Assembly: GCF_019048065.1 (NCBI RefSeq)
Contig: NZ_CP077291.1
Location: forward strand, 3,038,001-3,102,000
Direction of reading: 5' to 3'
Source: Citrobacter farmeri
GTDB taxonomy: Bacteria > Pseudomonadota > Gammaproteobacteria > Enterobacterales > Enterobacteriaceae
Length of the DNA: 64,000 nt
The notes beneath the pieces were generated by a model. It searched no databases and was not told the DNA's origin. It saw only the letters and a program-made list of their open reading frames with translations. Positions within the stretch are counted from its first letter, which is position 1. Each line of letters begins with the position of its first letter. This document shows, one piece after another, positions 17,174 to 29,089 of this stretch. A program made the translations under genes and the position numbers.

Positions 17174-18376
17174 TTAAGAGAACCAGCCACCAAACCACTG
17201 ATGGAATTTCATCAATACGAAATCCCACATCCGCCCAAAGAACCCACCTTCTTCAACCGCTTCCATTACGATCAGCGGACGCTGCTCAATCGACTTGCCA
17301 TTCAACTGGAAGTCAATCGTCCCGACCACCTGGCCTTTTTTCAGCGGCGCGGTGAGCTGCGGTTCAGTTAGCGTAAAGCTGGCTTTCAGGTTTTTCAGTT
17401 GACCACGCGGAATGGTCACGGAACCGGCTTCACCCGCCCCCAGATTCACCTCACTCTTGTCACCAAACCAGACGCGCTGGGTCACAAAGGTGGCATCTGG
17501 TTTGATTGGCGTCACGGTTTCGAAGAAGCGGAAACCCCAGGTCAACAGTTTTTCCGATTCATTAAAACGGATACGGTCGGTTTTGGTGCCTAACACCACC
17601 GAAATCAGCCGCATATCTCCCTGGGTGGCTGACGCGACCAGATTGTATCCGGCTCCCGCCGTGGTGCCCGTTTTCATACCGTCAACGTTCAGGTTGGAGC
17701 TCCAGAGCAGACGGTTACGGTTGGGTTGGCGAATCTTGTTGAAGGTGAACTCTTTCTCTTTATGGATCGCATACTCTTCCGGCACATCGTGGATCAGTGC
17801 TTTACCCAGCAGCGCCATATCACGCGCGGTGCTGAACTGACCCGGCGCGTCCAGACCATGTACCGTCTGGAAGGTCGTGTTCGTCAGCCCAAGCTTTTTC
17901 GCATAGCCGTTCATCAAACCGATAAATGACTCCTGGCTGCCCGCGACATAGTCTGCAAGCGCGATACAGGCATCGTTGCCGGACTGAATGATCACCCCTT
18001 TGTTGAGATCGGAAACCGCCACCTGATCGCCAGGTTTCAGGAACATGACTGAGGAGCCGCGAAGCGCCGGGTTGCCGGTCGCCCAGGCGTCTTTGCCTAC
18101 CGTCACCATGTCGGTTAGTTTAATTTTCCCCGCTTTTAGCGCCTGTCCCACCACATAGCTGGTCATGATTTTCGTCAGACTGGCGGGATCCAGTTTCTCA
18201 TCGGCATTGCCTTCTGCCAGCACCTTACCGCTGGAGTAATCCATTAAAATCCACGCGCGCGCATCGACGCTCGGCGCGTCAATTGTCTGCTCCGCCGCCA
18301 TCACTGTTGGCGCGAAGAGAAATAAAAGTGCTGAACCCGCTGCAAAATTACGAAGGGAAGAAACGTATTGCGTCAT
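17174..18376 (-). CDS. dacC: D-alanyl-D-alanine carboxypeptidase DacC (PBP6)
   Basis: 400-residue low-molecular-mass penicillin-binding protein that trims the terminal D-Ala from peptidoglycan stem peptides. The signal peptide covers about residues 1-27. Active-site motifs are SLTK with Ser66 and Lys69, the SGN motif in [11 protein letters not shown], and the KTG triad in [13 protein letters not shown]-terminal amphipathic helix ([12 protein letters not shown]) anchors it to the inner membrane. I chose the ATG at 18376 (GGGTGG before it, 400 residues as in E. coli) over the upstream ATG at 18397. Confidence 0.96.
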   Translation of the reverse strand: MTQYVSSLRNFAAGSALLFLFAPTVMAAEQTIDAPSVDARAWILMDYSSGKVLAEGNADEKLDPASLTKIMTSYVVGQALKAGKIKLTDMVTVGKDAWATGNPALRGSSVMFLKPGDQVAVSDLNKGVIIQSGNDACIALADYVAGSQESFIGLMNGYAKKLGLTNTTFQTVHGLDAPGQFSTARDMALLGKALIHDVPEEYAIHKEKEFTFNKIRQPNRNRLLWSSNLNVDGMKTGTTAGAGYNLVASATQGDMRLISVVLGTKTDRIRFNESEKLLTWGFRFFETVTPIKPDATFVTQRVWFGDKSEVNLGAGEAGSVTIPRGQLKNLKASFTLTEPQLTAPLKKGQVVGTIDFQLNGKSIEQRPLIVMEAVEEGGFFGRMWDFVLMKFHQWFGGWFS

Positions 18377-18623
18377 AAATGCCACCCGAGTATCCATTCA
18401 AAAAATATACGTCATACCACCGTATAATAAGTGCGGTGAGTAATAACGCACTAAGAAGCGTAAGGGAACCGTAAGTTGGTAAAGTTTTTAAAGTTTATGC
18501 AATAACCCCCCGCTACGCTGCAACTGTGAGGAATTTTTTGTTGGCTGTTGCGTAAATGTTGGGTTTATCTCACCATGTGGAGTGAACGCAGCCCTGAGGC
18601 TGTCCATTTTTTGAGGGGTAATT
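18377..18623. promoter_or_regulatory. Divergent dacC-gstB control region
   Basis: This 247-base gap must hold the promoters of dacC (minus) and gstB (plus). The gstB ribosome-binding site GAGGGG lies at about 18613-18618. No operator is identifiable with confidence. Confidence 0.4.
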
Positions 18624-19250
18624 ATGATTACGCTGTGGGGCAGGAATAACTCAACCAACGTCAAGAAAGTGTTGTGGACGCTCGAAGAACTGGAATTGCC
18701 GTTTAACCATATCCTGGCGGGAGGACAGTTTGGCCTGAACCACGATGCAGATTATCTGGCGATGAACCCGAACGGTCTGGTGCCTTTGCTGCGTGATGAT
18801 GAAAGCGATCTTTTGTTGTGGGAATCCAACACCATCGTACGTTACCTGGCTGCGCAATATGGGCAAAAACGTCTTTGGGTAGAGGATCCGGCACGCCGGG
18901 CGGAAGGCGAAAAATGGATGGACTGGGCCAACCAGACCTTAAGCCCTGCACACCGCGTCGTGCTTTTCGGTTTAGTGAGAACACCGCCGGAACAGCGCGA
19001 TAGCGCCGCCATCGATGCGGGGGCGAAGCGTTGTGACGAGTTGTTTGCGATCCTCGATGCTGCCCTGGCCAACCAGCCCTGGTTTTCAGGTAACGAGTTT
19101 GGCACCGGTGATATCGCCATCGCCCCGTTTGTCTACAACCTGTTCAACGTGGGCCTGACGTGGACGCCGCGTCAGCATCTTGAACGCTGGTACCAGCAGC
19201 TCAGCGAGCGCCCGGCGTTTCGTAAAACGGTCATGATTCCCGTTAGCTAA
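18624..19250 (+). CDS. gstB: Glutathione S-transferase GstB
   Basis: 208 residues, as in E. coli GstB (YliJ). An N-terminal thioredoxin-fold domain (about 1-80, with [13 protein letters not shown] binding glutathione) precedes an all-helical C-terminal domain from about 87. The catalytic Ser/Asn region [13 protein letters not shown] is at residues 6-18. The E. coli enzyme conjugates glutathione to haloacetates and related electrophiles. A ribosome-binding site GAGGGG precedes the ATG. Confidence 0.94.
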   Translation: MITLWGRNNSTNVKKVLWTLEELELPFNHILAGGQFGLNHDADYLAMNPNGLVPLLRDDESDLLLWESNTIVRYLAAQYGQKRLWVEDPARRAEGEKWMDWANQTLSPAHRVVLFGLVRTPPEQRDSAAIDAGAKRCDELFAILDAALANQPWFSGNEFGTGDIAIAPFVYNLFNVGLTWTPRQHLERWYQQLSERPAFRKTVMIPVS

Positions 19251-19258
19251 GTCACTCA

Positions 19259-19283
19259 GGTACGCGGACTGCTGCCGCGTACC
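19259..19283 (+). terminator. Hairpin downstream of gstB
   Basis: A perfect 9-bp stem GGTACGCGG/CCGCGTACC with a seven-base loop lies eight bases after the gstB stop. The following sequence is only mildly T-rich, so termination may be partial. Confidence 0.6.
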
Positions 19284-19476
19284 GATTTCCCGTTAATAGT
19301 CATAACTTACACATATAGTTTTTTCCTTTATATTTCATACAATTATACTTCCTGATTCCCCTCTCAAATCGCGGTACTCAATTCGTGAAGCGCTTTGCAG
19401 AAAGTCGCTGCGGCCATTGCCGCGAAGCCGAAACTAATAAACATTAGCGAACAAACTATCTGCATGGAGACCAACG

Positions 19477-20571
19477 ATGCCACAACAATGGAGTACCGCC
19501 CGGGCGCAGTCCTGGTATAAGGAACATGGATGGGCGTGTGGGTTCAATTATCTGCCACGAACTGCCGTTAACTGGAGCGAAATGTGGCAGGCCGACACCT
19601 TCGATTTACCGGTCATCGAGCAGGAACTCGCCTGGGCGGAAAGCTACGGCTATAACGCCTTGCGGACCAACCTGCCGTTTATCGTCTGGCAGCACGACAG
19701 GGAGGGGCTACTGACGCGGATTGATACGTTTCTGGAGATCGCCGCGCGTCATCATATTCAGGTGATGCTGACGCTGATGGACGACTGCGGCTTTTCCGGT
19801 GATGAACCGTGGTTCGGTCCACAAAAGCCGCCTGCACCGGGAGTGCATAACAGTCAGGCCGCTGCCAGCCCAGGCAGAGCCATCGTGATGGATCCTGACC
19901 AGTGGCCGCAGGTCGAAGCGTACGTTCGCGATATCCTCACGCATTTTTCCAGCGACACGCGCATTGCGATCTGGGATTTATACAATGAACCGGGCAACCG
20001 GGGGATTTTCCTCTCCCCGCAAGAATATGCCGAAGCGGATGTAGCGCTGGAAGAGTATGCCTTACAGATGGTGCGCGCCGTTTTTCGCTGGGCGCGAAGC
20101 GTGGGTCCATCGCAACCGTTAACCGTCTGCGCATGGCATGTGGATCATGAGCGCTGGGGGACGCTTAAGCACCCGATCGACGTTGCTGCGCTGGAGCTCT
20201 CGGATATCATCAGCTATCACGCCTACGTTCCAGCCGCTATGCAATCGGATATTTTGCACGCACTTTCTCAGTTTAACCGCCCGGTACTGTGTACTGAGTG
20301 GCTTTCACGTCATACCCACTGCGTGTTCAGCGAACAACTTCCCCTTTTTAGCGCTTTTGATACGGGTTGCTATCACTGGGGACTGGTGCAGGGCAAAACT
20401 CAGACCTGGCTCCCCTGGCCCGGTGTCAATAAATCCCATCCGGATCCGCAATCACTGTGGTTTCACGATGTACTGAAACCGGATGGCACGCCCTGCTGCA
20501 GCGACGAAATGCGTCTGGTAAAACAGCTTACGGATTATCGGCAACGGCAGCGGAACGGTTTTGCGGACTGA
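19477..20571 (+). CDS. Cellulase-like glycoside hydrolase (family 5 type)
   Basis: 364 residues, no signal peptide, so probably cytoplasmic. The TIM-barrel features of clan GH-A are visible: NALRTNLPF near 60, WDLYNEPGN with the acid/base Glu171, the SYHAYVP block near 247, and LCTEWLSR with the nucleophile Glu274. The exact substrate cannot be read; relatives act on beta-1,4-linked glycans or glycosides. It has its own ribosome-binding site (ATGGAG, 7 bases before the ATG). It is not in E. coli K-12 at this site (gstB and yliI adjoin there). Its last 44 bases overlap the convergent yliI gene. Confidence 0.82.
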   Translation: MPQQWSTARAQSWYKEHGWACGFNYLPRTAVNWSEMWQADTFDLPVIEQELAWAESYGYNALRTNLPFIVWQHDREGLLTRIDTFLEIAARHHIQVMLTLMDDCGFSGDEPWFGPQKPPAPGVHNSQAAASPGRAIVMDPDQWPQVEAYVRDILTHFSSDTRIAIWDLYNEPGNRGIFLSPQEYAEADVALEEYALQMVRAVFRWARSVGPSQPLTVCAWHVDHERWGTLKHPIDVAALELSDIISYHAYVPAAMQSDILHALSQFNRPVLCTEWLSRHTHCVFSEQLPLFSAFDTGCYHWGLVQGKTQTWLPWPGVNKSHPDPQSLWFHDVLKPDGTPCCSDEMRLVKQLTDYRQRQRNGFAD

Positions 20572-21670
20572 CTTTAAGTAACTCGCCGTCGGACTCGTCG
20601 GTTAACACGTACAGATAACCGTCAGGTCCGACGCGCACATCGCGGATCCGCTGTTTCCGCTCAGCCAGAATACGTCCGTCTTCAGTCACCTTATTGCCGT
20701 CAACGCTCATCACAATCACACTCTGGTCTTTCAATGCGCCAATAAACAGTTTCTTCTGCCACTGGGGGAATGTCCCATTGTTATAAAATGCCATCCCGCT
20801 GACGGCAGGTGATTTCTGCCAGTAGAAAATGGGCTGTTCGGTACCTGCGACCTTTTCACCCTGCGCTTCCGGGATCTTAAACCCGCTGTAGTTGATCCCC
20901 CAGGTCGCCAGCGGCCAGCCATAGTTTTTCCCTTTTTCGGGGATATTGATCTCATCACCGCCGCGCGGCCCGTGTTCGTTCAGCCACAGCACATCGCTCC
21001 ACGGGTTCATCGCCATCCCCTGCGGATTGCGGATCCCATAAGACCAGATTTCTGCACGCGCCCCCGGTTGATTGACAAACGGATTGTCCTGCGGGATTTC
21101 CCCTTGATCGGTCAGACGCACCACTTTCCCCTGCAATTTATCGAGATCCTGCGCGGTCGACCGCTGGTTGTTTTCTCCCAGTCCAATGAACAGATGTCCC
21201 TTACCGTCAAAAACCAGCCGCCCACCAAAATGATTGCCGGTTGACAGTTTTGGCATCTGACGGAAGACGATCCGGAAGTTTTCCAGCCGTGCGAGATCGT
21301 CGCTGAGTCGACCATAGCCCACCGCGGTTCCTGCATTGCCCTGCGTATCGGCCTGCGCGAAACTGAGCCAGACGCGCCGCGACTGGCTAAAATCTGGAGC
21401 CAACGCTACGTCCAGAAGGCCGCCCTGCCCGCTCGCCCAGACCTTAGGTACGCCAGGGATCGGATCGGAAAGCCCTTTCCCTGCCTGCCAGTGGCGCAAC
21501 TGTCCGCCCTTCAGGGTTAGCAGCATACCGTTGTCGCCTGGCAGAAAAGCCAGCGCCCACGGATGGTCAAGTTTGGTTTGCAGAACCTCGACATTAACCG
21601 CAGGCGTTTCGGCCTGTGTAAACCCGGGAATCATCAGCAATAGAAGTAAAGGGATAAGCGAGCGACGCAT
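20528..21670 (-). CDS. yliI: PQQ-dependent aldose sugar dehydrogenase YliI (periplasmic)
   Basis: 380-residue soluble quinoprotein with signal peptide [20 protein letters not shown]. It has the six-bladed beta-propeller sequence pattern of the glucose/sorbosone dehydrogenase family, including HPWALAFLP, the [12 protein letters not shown] block, the [24 protein letters not shown] block and [17 protein letters not shown]. coli YliI (Asd) oxidises aldoses with PQQ that must be imported. The C-terminus is about nine residues longer than in E. coli and overlaps the inserted glycoside hydrolase gene. Confidence 0.92.
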   Translation of the reverse strand: MRRSLIPLLLLLMIPGFTQAETPAVNVEVLQTKLDHPWALAFLPGDNGMLLTLKGGQLRHWQAGKGLSDPIPGVPKVWASGQGGLLDVALAPDFSQSRRVWLSFAQADTQGNAGTAVGYGRLSDDLARLENFRIVFRQMPKLSTGNHFGGRLVFDGKGHLFIGLGENNQRSTAQDLDKLQGKVVRLTDQGEIPQDNPFVNQPGARAEIWSYGIRNPQGMAMNPWSDVLWLNEHGPRGGDEINIPEKGKNYGWPLATWGINYSGFKIPEAQGEKVAGTEQPIFYWQKSPAVSGMAFYNNGTFPQWQKKLFIGALKDQSVIVMSVDGNKVTEDGRILAERKQRIRDVRVGPDGYLYVLTDESDGELLKVSPQNRSAAVADNP

Positions 21671-21774
21671 GACGCCTCCTTGTTGACTCTGGTTAAAGCG
21701 TAGTCAGCGAGAAACGTCAGAGGGGCATTTTTACAAAAACTTAACGATGAAGGGGGAGTCGCCTCCCCCGAAAA

Positions 21775-22158
21775 TCAGGCTTTTTCAAACGTTGAATGCG
21801 CCTGCAGACTCTGAATGCTCAGCGTTAAGGTTGTCAGGCAGGTATTGAGTTTTTCTGCATTGACGGCAATAAAAGTCGGACAGTCGTGGTGTCCGCTCAT
21901 CAGGCACACCGCCGCAGCGGCGAGTGCACCTTCGGCATGGTGCAATGCATCCCATTCTTCTTGATCGAGATGCAGATTCAAGCGCAGCGATTTATCGTGC
22001 AGCTCGCGGTTCAGTTCGAAAAAGTTCTCACGTAGATGATCATTCTCGCTGACTGACATGTATCCTTTCGCCATCCTTAGCTGCAGATACGCAGCGAGGT
22101 CGATCCTGGCGTTGATGAGCTTATTCAGCAGATCGGTTCTCAGTCTGTCAACGAACAT
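21775..22158 (-). CDS. bssR: Biofilm regulator BssR
   Basis: 127 residues, as in E. coli BssR (YliH), which influences biofilm formation and indole/AI-2 signalling by an unresolved mechanism. The sequence is helical and hydrophilic, with conserved blocks KGYMSVSENDHLRENFF and LMSGHHDCPT. No DNA-binding domain is recognisable. Divergent from rimO. Confidence 0.93.
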   Translation of the reverse strand: MFVDRLRTDLLNKLINARIDLAAYLQLRMAKGYMSVSENDHLRENFFELNRELHDKSLRLNLHLDQEEWDALHHAEGALAAAAVCLMSGHHDCPTFIAVNAEKLNTCLTTLTLSIQSLQAHSTFEKA

Positions 22159-22388
22159 ACTTCGTTCCTCCTCTTCCAGCCATGGTGCAACGTAATAGTA
22201 TGGCTATTTTTTGTACAAAAGGATGCCTGGGATCAACAATTCACTCAGAATTAACATTATTTACACACTAGTTATAAACCGATGCAGGTTTTCCCTCACT
22301 GATCCGAAGAGATAGCAATACAATTTTTGTGCGGAACTCTGTAGAATCCCTGCCCTGAACATTCCAATAACTGAACACTTTTTAAGCT

Positions 22389-23714
22389 ATGAGCAAAGTA
22401 ACCCACCAGCCGAAAATCGGCTTCGTTTCCCTTGGCTGTCCGAAAAACCTCGTCGATTCGGAACGTATCCTGACTGAACTGCGTACCGAAGGCTACGATG
22501 TTGTCCCGAGCTACGACGATGCCGATATGGTGATCGTCAACACCTGCGGTTTTATCGACAGCGCAGTGCAGGAATCACTGGAGGCCATTGGCGAAGCGCT
22601 GAACGAAAACGGTAAAGTGATCGTAACCGGCTGTCTGGGCGCGAAAGAAGATCAGATCCGTGAAGTCCATCCGAAAGTGCTGGAAATCACCGGTCCGCAT
22701 AGCTATGAACAGGTTCTGGAACACGTCCACCACTACGTGCCGAAACCAAAGCACAATCCGTTCCTGAGCCTGGTGCCTGAACAGGGCGTGAAGCTGACTC
22801 CACGCCATTATGCCTACCTGAAAATTTCTGAAGGCTGCAACCATCGCTGCACCTTCTGCATCATTCCATCAATGCGTGGCGATCTGGTCAGCCGTCCAAT
22901 TGGTGATGTGCTGAGCGAAGCAAAGCGGCTGGTCGATGCGGGTGTCAAGGAGATCCTCGTGATTTCGCAGGATACCTCAGCCTACGGCGTGGACGTGAAG
23001 CACCGCACCGGGTTCTATAACGGTGAGCCGGTGAAAACCAGTATGGTCAGCCTGTGCGAACAGTTGTCAAAACTGGGCATCTGGACGCGTCTGCACTACG
23101 TCTATCCGTATCCGCATGTCGACGACGTTATCCCGCTGATGGCAGAAGGCAAGATCCTGCCGTACCTGGATATCCCACTTCAGCACGCCAGCCCGCGCAT
23201 TCTCAAACTGATGAAGCGCCCCGGTTCGGTAGACCGCCAACTGGCGCGCATCAAACAATGGCGCGACATCTGTCCGGAACTGACCCTGCGCTCGACGTTT
23301 ATTGTCGGTTTCCCGGGGGAAACGGAAGACGATTTCCAGATGCTGCTCGACTTCCTGAAAGAAGCGCGTCTCGACCGCGTAGGCTGCTTTAAATACAGCC
23401 CGGTAGACGGGGCGGGTGCCAATGAACTGCCCGATCAGGTGCCGGAAGAGGTTAAAGAAGATCGCTGGAACCGCTTTATGCAACTGCAGCAGCAAATCTC
23501 TGCTGAACGACTGCAGGAGAAAGTGGGTCGCGAAATTCTGGTGATTGTCGATGAAGTTGATGAAGAAGGCGCGATTGGCCGCAGTATGGCCGACGCACCG
23601 GAAATCGACGGCGCGGTCTATCTGAATGGTGAAACCAACGTGAAACCGGGCGACGTGATCCGCGTGAAGGTGGAAAACGCCGACGAGTACGATCTGTGGG
23701 GCACGCGGGTTTAA
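22389..23714 (+). CDS. rimO: Ribosomal protein S12 methylthiotransferase RimO
   Basis: 441-residue radical SAM enzyme that methylthiolates an aspartate of ribosomal protein S12. It has an N-terminal UPF0004 domain with three cluster cysteines ([23 protein letters not shown]). The radical SAM CxxxCxxC motif is at Cys150, Cys154 and Cys157. A C-terminal TRAM domain from about residue 375 completes the family layout. Length equals E. coli RimO. In K-12 yliF and yliE follow; here a REP region and then gsiD follow directly. Confidence 0.97.
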   Translation: MSKVTHQPKIGFVSLGCPKNLVDSERILTELRTEGYDVVPSYDDADMVIVNTCGFIDSAVQESLEAIGEALNENGKVIVTGCLGAKEDQIREVHPKVLEITGPHSYEQVLEHVHHYVPKPKHNPFLSLVPEQGVKLTPRHYAYLKISEGCNHRCTFCIIPSMRGDLVSRPIGDVLSEAKRLVDAGVKEILVISQDTSAYGVDVKHRTGFYNGEPVKTSMVSLCEQLSKLGIWTRLHYVYPYPHVDDVIPLMAEGKILPYLDIPLQHASPRILKLMKRPGSVDRQLARIKQWRDICPELTLRSTFIVGFPGETEDDFQMLLDFLKEARLDRVGCFKYSPVDGAGANELPDQVPEEVKEDRWNRFMQLQQQISAERLQEKVGREILVIVDEVDEEGAIGRSMADAPEIDGAVYLNGETNVKPGDVIRVKVENADEYDLWGTRV

Positions 23715-23721
23715 CGCTGAC

Positions 23722-23790
23722 GCAGGCCGGATAACGCATTTGTGCCGCCATCCGGCAATACCTGATAAGACGCAAACGCGTCTTATCAGG
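23722..23790. repeat. REP element plus perfect 13-bp hairpin
   Basis: A REP unit (23722-23759, with GGCCGGATAACG and CCGCCATCCGGC) is followed directly by a perfect inverted repeat with 13-base arms (CCTGATAAGACGC at 23761-23773 and its complement at 23778-23790, four-base loop). It lies between the convergent rimO and gsiD stops, where K-12 carries yliE and yliF. Confidence 0.8.
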
Positions 23791-23798
23791 TCTACGAT

Positions 23799-24710
23799 TC
23801 ACCCTTTAATCTTTGGATCCAGCGCATCGCGCAGGCCATCACCAAGCAGATTAAACGCCAGTACCGAAAGGAATATCGCCACCGCGGGGAACAACGCCAC
23901 GTGCGGCGCAATCACCATATCCGCCCGCGCCTCATTTAGCATCGCGCCCCACTCCGGCGTCGGCGGCTGTGCGCCCAGCCCCAGAAATGACAGGCTTGCC
24001 GCTGAGATTATCGAGGTGCCAATACGCATGGTAAAAAAGACCACAATCGACGAGACGGTTCCCGGCAGGATATGGCTGAAAATAATAGTCGCATCGCTGG
24101 CACCAATGCTGCGCGCCGATTCGATAAACGTCTGCTGCTTCAGTACCAGCGTATTGCCGCGTACCAGACGGGCGAACGCCGGGATGGAGAAAATCGCCAC
24201 TGCGATAATCACGTTGGCAATGCCGCTACCCAGCACCGCCACCACGGCAATCGCCAGCAGGATCCCTGGAAACGCGAACAGCACGTCGCAGATGCGCATG
24301 ATGATTCGGTCCCACCAGCCTTCATAGTAGCCTGCCAACAGTCCCAGTACGGTGCCAATGGCCGCGCCAATCAATACCGCAAAAACGCCTGCCGCCAGCG
24401 AGATTTGCGCGCCAACCAGCACGCGACTGAAGATATCTCTGCCCAGCGAATCCACGCCGAACCAGTGCATCATCGACGGCCCGTCATTCAGCCTGTCGTA
24501 ATCGAAATAGTTTTCTGCATCGAATGGCGTCAGCCAACGAGCGAAGATCGCCACCAGGATCAGCAGCAGCACAAACAGGCCAGCAATCAGCGCCACATGC
24601 TGACGACGAAAACGTCGCCAGAACTCGTGCCACGGCGTGCGTACCCGTTCGGGTTTCACCCTCGGCATGGCATTTAAAATCGCCTGACGGCGCCAGTTAA
24701 GTAATCGCAT
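23799..24710 (-). CDS. gsiD: Glutathione ABC transporter permease GsiD
   Basis: 303-residue inner-membrane permease of the DppC/OppC type. It has the N-terminal OppC_N region, then five or six helices and the EAA-like loop ([20 protein letters not shown] near 195-214). It pairs with GsiC to move glutathione bound by GsiB. It starts two bases after the gsiC stop and is the last gene of iaaA-gsiABCD. Confidence 0.95.
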   Translation of the reverse strand: MRLLNWRRQAILNAMPRVKPERVRTPWHEFWRRFRRQHVALIAGLFVLLLILVAIFARWLTPFDAENYFDYDRLNDGPSMMHWFGVDSLGRDIFSRVLVGAQISLAAGVFAVLIGAAIGTVLGLLAGYYEGWWDRIIMRICDVLFAFPGILLAIAVVAVLGSGIANVIIAVAIFSIPAFARLVRGNTLVLKQQTFIESARSIGASDATIIFSHILPGTVSSIVVFFTMRIGTSIISAASLSFLGLGAQPPTPEWGAMLNEARADMVIAPHVALFPAVAIFLSVLAFNLLGDGLRDALDPKIKG

Positions 24711-24712
24711 CC

Positions 24713-25633
24713 CTACTTGTACCTGATAGCCGGGTTAATGGCGGCATACAGCACATCCACCACTAAGTTGATAAGAATAAATTCCAGTGAGAACAGGAGA
24801 ACTTCCGCCTGAATCACCGGATAATCACGCATCTCTACGGAGTCTACCAGCAGACGTCCGAGACCAGGCCAGTTGAAGACCTTTTCGACCACGATAGAAC
24901 CGCCGAGCAAAAAGCCGAACTGTAACCCCATCATGGTGACGACCGGGATCATCGCATTGCGCAGTCCATGTTTGAGCACCACCCACGTTTCACTCACCCC
25001 TTTCGCCCGGGCGGTGCGCATATAGTCCTCGCTGAGCACATCAACAAACGAGGCGCGGGTAAAGCGCGCCATCACCGAGGCTACCGCCGCGCCAAGAGTG
25101 ACAGAGGGCAGAATATAGTGCTGCCAGCTATCAGCCCCGACGGTCGGTAACCAGCCTAACTCCACGGAGAACACCTGCATTAACAGCATCCCCAGCGCGA
25201 ACGCCGGAAAGGAGATCCCGGTAACGGCCAGCGTCATGCTGAGGCGATCCGGCCAGCGATTACGCCATACCGCTGCGACAATCCCCGCCGCCATACCGAA
25301 CAGAACGGCCCAGATCATACTGGTCAACGTCAGCCACAGCGTAGGCATAAAGCGGCTGGCGATCTCCTCCGAGACCGGCCGGCGAGAGACCATCGAGAGT
25401 CCAAAATCGCCCTGCAACACATTCGTCATGTAATGCCAGAACTGGACGTGCAGCGACCGGTCGAGACCGAGCTGCTGACGAACCAGTTCGATCACCTGCG
25501 CGTCGGCTTCCGGCCCGGCAATCAGCCGCGCCGGGTCACCGGGTAACAGGTGGACAAATAAAAACACCAGCACCGCAACAATGAACAGGGTCGGAATCAA
25601 CCCCAGCAGGCGCTTGAGAATATAGTTAAGCAT
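24713..25633 (-). CDS. gsiC: Glutathione ABC transporter permease GsiC
   Basis: 306-residue permease of the DppB/OppB type. It begins [19 protein letters not shown] as that family does, with the conserved [12 protein letters not shown] block in the first periplasmic loop. The EAA loop ([22 protein letters not shown]) lies near 200-220. Length equals E. coli GsiC. It lies 17 bases after gsiB. Confidence 0.96.
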   Translation of the reverse strand: MLNYILKRLLGLIPTLFIVAVLVFLFVHLLPGDPARLIAGPEADAQVIELVRQQLGLDRSLHVQFWHYMTNVLQGDFGLSMVSRRPVSEEIASRFMPTLWLTLTSMIWAVLFGMAAGIVAAVWRNRWPDRLSMTLAVTGISFPAFALGMLLMQVFSVELGWLPTVGADSWQHYILPSVTLGAAVASVMARFTRASFVDVLSEDYMRTARAKGVSETWVVLKHGLRNAMIPVVTMMGLQFGFLLGGSIVVEKVFNWPGLGRLLVDSVEMRDYPVIQAEVLLFSLEFILINLVVDVLYAAINPAIRYK

Positions 25634-25650
25634 CAGGTTTCCGCTGTGGC

Positions 25651-27189
25651 TTATTTCAAATCTGCATCATCAAAGCTGAACCCCGTATCTGGCATGATCC
25701 AGAAACCGGTCAGTTTGTTACTGTGCGCCGAGACCAGTTTTTCCACCACCAGCGGGATCCACGGCGACTCTTTCCAGACAACATCCTGCGCCGCTTTGTA
25801 CAGCCGCGCTTTCTCTTGCGGATCGGTTGTTTTCAGCGCGTCGGCCAGATCGGTATCCACCTGCGGATTACTGTAGAACGCGGTGTTAAACAGCGTTGGC
25901 GGCCAGTTTTGCGAAGCAAACAGCGGCGACAGCGCCCAGTCCGCTTCACCGGTCGAGGCCGACCACCCCGTGTAGAACATTCTGACGCCGCTCTCTTTCT
26001 GCCCTTTGCCCTCCACTTCTGACGCGCGCTGACCGGCATCCATCGCCGTCACCTGCACTTTAACCCCCACCTGTGCCAGCTGCTGCTGGGTAAACTGCAA
26101 CACTTTCTGGGCGGTACTGTGATTGTGCGATGACCACAGCGTGGTGCTAAAACCGTTTGGGTAACCCGCTTCTTTCAGCAGTTCTCGTGCCTTTGCCGGA
26201 TCGTAAGGCCAGGCCGTGTAGCTTTGCGCATAAGCAATCGACGGCGGCACCACGCCGGTCGCCGGGGTCGCATATCCCGCGAACGCCACTTTCACCAGCG
26301 CCTGACGGTTGATGGCGTAGTTTAACGCCTCGCGTACTTTCGGATTGTCGAACGGCTTTTGCGTCACGTTCATGCTGATGTAACGCTGCATGATCGACGG
26401 ACTGGCGACCAGCTGCAGATTTTTGTTTTTCTCTAACAACGCCGCCTGCTCGTAGGGGATAGGAAATGCAAACTGTGCTTCCCCGGTTTGCAGCATCGCC
26501 GCACGGGTATTGTTATCGGTGACCGGACGCCAGGTGATGCTGTCCAGCTTCGGCAAGCCCGACTGCCAGTAGCCCGCAAATTTCTTCACCTTCACAAAAT
26601 CGGTTTGATTCCAGGTATCCAGCGTGTACGGACCGGTACCAACCGGGTGGAACCCAATCTCTTTCCCGTATTTCGCCAGTGCGGCCGGTGAAATCATCGC
26701 TGTCGCCGGGTGCGCCAGGATATTGATAAACGCGGAGAACGGCTGCTTCAGAGTGATTTTTACCGTCGCAGGATCGACGGCCTCTGTTTTGGCGATGTTT
26801 TTATACAGGTTATAACGCTTGAGGCTGTTGGCAGGATCGCTGGCGCGGTCGAGGTTAATTTTCACCGCCTCGGCGTTAAAGTCGGTGCCGTCCTGGAATT
26901 TTACCCCCTGACGCAGTTTGAGGGTATACACCAGACCGTCGTCAGAGACGGTGTAACTCTCCGCCAGCACGTTCTTCAGCTTCATCTCTTTATCAAGGCC
27001 AAACAGCCCCTGATAAAACGACTTCGCGACCTGCTGGGATAAGGTGTCATTCGCATCATACGGATCGAGCGTGGTGAAGTTGGACCCCACCGCGACTACC
27101 ACATCTTTTGCGGCAAACGCCGGGGACGCTGCCAGCGCGGTCGTCGCGCCTAATGCCAACAGCCAATGTCGGGCGAGCAATTTTGTCAT
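25651..27189 (-). CDS. gsiB: Glutathione-binding periplasmic protein GsiB
   Basis: 512-residue SBP_bac_5 family binding protein, with signal peptide [20 protein letters not shown] and cleavage near SPAFA (residue 26). The mature part matches E. coli GsiB closely ([19 protein letters not shown] onward). The start at 27189 is supported by GGAG nine bases upstream and by the E. coli length; the upstream ORF extension of 24 codons runs back into the gap after gsiA. It lies 28 bases after gsiA. Confidence 0.96.
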   Translation of the reverse strand: MTKLLARHWLLALGATTALAASPAFAAKDVVVAVGSNFTTLDPYDANDTLSQQVAKSFYQGLFGLDKEMKLKNVLAESYTVSDDGLVYTLKLRQGVKFQDGTDFNAEAVKINLDRASDPANSLKRYNLYKNIAKTEAVDPATVKITLKQPFSAFINILAHPATAMISPAALAKYGKEIGFHPVGTGPYTLDTWNQTDFVKVKKFAGYWQSGLPKLDSITWRPVTDNNTRAAMLQTGEAQFAFPIPYEQAALLEKNKNLQLVASPSIMQRYISMNVTQKPFDNPKVREALNYAINRQALVKVAFAGYATPATGVVPPSIAYAQSYTAWPYDPAKARELLKEAGYPNGFSTTLWSSHNHSTAQKVLQFTQQQLAQVGVKVQVTAMDAGQRASEVEGKGQKESGVRMFYTGWSASTGEADWALSPLFASQNWPPTLFNTAFYSNPQVDTDLADALKTTDPQEKARLYKAAQDVVWKESPWIPLVVEKLVSAHSNKLTGFWIMPDTGFSFDDADLK

Positions 27190-27217
27190 CTTTTTTCTCC
27201 TGAACCCTGCCTGAATG

Positions 27218-29089
27218 TTATAAACGCGATAGCGCATTTTCTCGTTGCGGACGCGCGACATAATGTCCGGGCCCGACTAACTGCAATGAAACAGGTGCTG
27301 GCGCTTCGCCGCGCCGGTAAATGTTGCTCGGCAGATCGTCCGACAGCAGCACCCGCTGCGGCCGGGGATGCCCGGGATCGGCAACCGGAACCGCCGCCAT
27401 GAGCTTACGGGTATACGGATGCTGCGGATCTTCAAACAGCGCGGCGCGCGGGCCGATCTCCACAATCTGCCCCATGTGCATCACCGCAACACGGTGGCTG
27501 ATCCGCTCAACAACGGCCATGTCATGCGAAATGAACAGCCAGGCGATCCCCAGTTCCCGCTGCAAATCGAGCAGCAGGTTGATAATTTGTCCGCGAATCG
27601 ACACATCCAGCGCGGAGACCGACTCATCGGCAATAATCACTTTAGGATTGAGCGCCAGCGCGCGGGCAATGCAGATCCGCTGACGCTGCCCACCGGAAAA
27701 CTCATGCGGATAACGCCACGCATGTTCCGGTAGCAACCCGACACGTTCCAGCAGCCACGCCACACGATCGGCTGCCGCCTTACCCTGCAATAATCCGTGG
27801 ACGCGCAGCGGTTCCATGATGGAATAACCCACGGTTTGTCGCGGATCGAGCGAGGCGTAGGGATCCTGAAAAATAAACTGAATATCGCGGCGCAACGGCT
27901 GCAATTGACTGTCGGACAGCGTATCGATCCGCTGGCCGTTAAAAATAATCTCGCCGGACTGCGATTCGACCAGGCGCAGTAGCGCGCGCCCGGTTGTGGA
28001 TTTGCCACAGCCCGATTCACCAACCAGCGACAGCGTCTCGCCGGGCCAGAGATCAAAGCTGACATTTTCCACCGCGTGTACTTCCCGTGTCACCCGATTA
28101 AGAACGCCGCTGCGTAGCGGAAAACGGGTGACCAGGTTACGTACCTGCAAAATGGGGTCCCCCTCAACCACCGTATTTTGATCGACGGGTCGCTCGCGCT
28201 TTTCCGGCGCGTTCAGGGAGATCAGCGGGAAGCGGCGTGGATAAGGGAGACCTTTCATCGCGCCGAGCTGCGGTACTGCCGCTAATAATGACTGCGTATA
28301 GGGATGCTGCGGCGAGCGGAAAATCTGATCCACACGGCCGGTCTCCACCCCTTCGCCCTGGTACATCACCAGCACACGGTCAGCGACATCCGCCACCACG
28401 CCCATGTCGTGAGTGATAAAAATCACCCCCATCGACATCTCTTGTTGCAGCACTTTGATCAGTTGCAGGATCTGCGCCTGAATTGTGACGTCCAGCGCGG
28501 TTGTTGGTTCATCGGCAATCAACACCGCCGGGCGACAGGAGAGCGCCATTGCAATCATCACCCGCTGGCGCATACCGCCGGAAAGCTGATGGGGATAGCG
28601 GGAAAGTATCGCTTTCGCCTCCGGAATACGAACCTGATCGAGCATCCGCTTGGCCTCTGCCATAGCCGCTTCACGCCCTGCCCCCTGATGCAGACGGATG
28701 GACTCGGCAATTTGCTCGCCCACAGTAAACACCGGGTTAAGCGATGTCATCGGCTCCTGGAAGATCATGGCGATATCGGCCCCCCGCACTCGCTGAAGCT
28801 GCGAAGCGCTCTGTTCGCCCAGTTCAATCACCTCGCGGTTACGTCGGCGCAGCAACATTTGTTCGCACTGAACCTCACCGCCAGCCTGTTCAATCAACCG
28901 CATCAACGACAGCGCAGTGACCGATTTTCCCGAACCGGATTCACCGACAATCGCCAGCGTCTCGCCGCGCTTGAGACGAAACGACAGGTTCCGCACCGCC
29001 TCAGTACGCTGCTGGTCCTGTTGAAAGGCAATATTCAGATTGCTGACGGCCAGCACGTCGCTGACATCAAGCGCATCACTGTGTGGCAA
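27218..29089 (-). CDS. gsiA: Glutathione ABC transporter ATPase GsiA (double nucleotide-binding domain)
   Basis: 623 residues with two fused ABC ATPase domains. The first has Walker [10 protein letters not shown] near 47 and LSGGMRQRV; the second has Walker [10 protein letters not shown] near 355 and FSGGQRQRI. Each half carries the oligopeptide-type C-terminal extension. The start is TTG at 29089, giving exactly the E. coli length and N-terminus (PHSD), with AGGGG upstream. Longer in-frame starts would run deep into iaaA. It overlaps iaaA by 14 bases. Confidence 0.94.
   Translation of the reverse strand: MPHSDALDVSDVLAVSNLNIAFQQDQQRTEAVRNLSFRLKRGETLAIVGESGSGKSVTALSLMRLIEQAGGEVQCEQMLLRRRNREVIELGEQSASQLQRVRGADIAMIFQEPMTSLNPVFTVGEQIAESIRLHQGAGREAAMAEAKRMLDQVRIPEAKAILSRYPHQLSGGMRQRVMIAMALSCRPAVLIADEPTTALDVTIQAQILQLIKVLQQEMSMGVIFITHDMGVVADVADRVLVMYQGEGVETGRVDQIFRSPQHPYTQSLLAAVPQLGAMKGLPYPRRFPLISLNAPEKRERPVDQNTVVEGDPILQVRNLVTRFPLRSGVLNRVTREVHAVENVSFDLWPGETLSLVGESGCGKSTTGRALLRLVESQSGEIIFNGQRIDTLSDSQLQPLRRDIQFIFQDPYASLDPRQTVGYSIMEPLRVHGLLQGKAAADRVAWLLERVGLLPEHAWRYPHEFSGGQRQRICIARALALNPKVIIADESVSALDVSIRGQIINLLLDLQRELGIAWLFISHDMAVVERISHRVAVMHMGQIVEIGPRAALFEDPQHPYTRKLMAAVPVADPGHPRPQRVLLSDDLPSNIYRRGEAPAPVSLQLVGPGHYVARPQRENALSRL

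Noticed and set aside
23722..23790. Possible CRISPR or mobile-element end
   Set aside because: A single REP unit plus a hairpin; no regularly spaced repeats or transposase. No CRISPR array was seen anywhere in the window.
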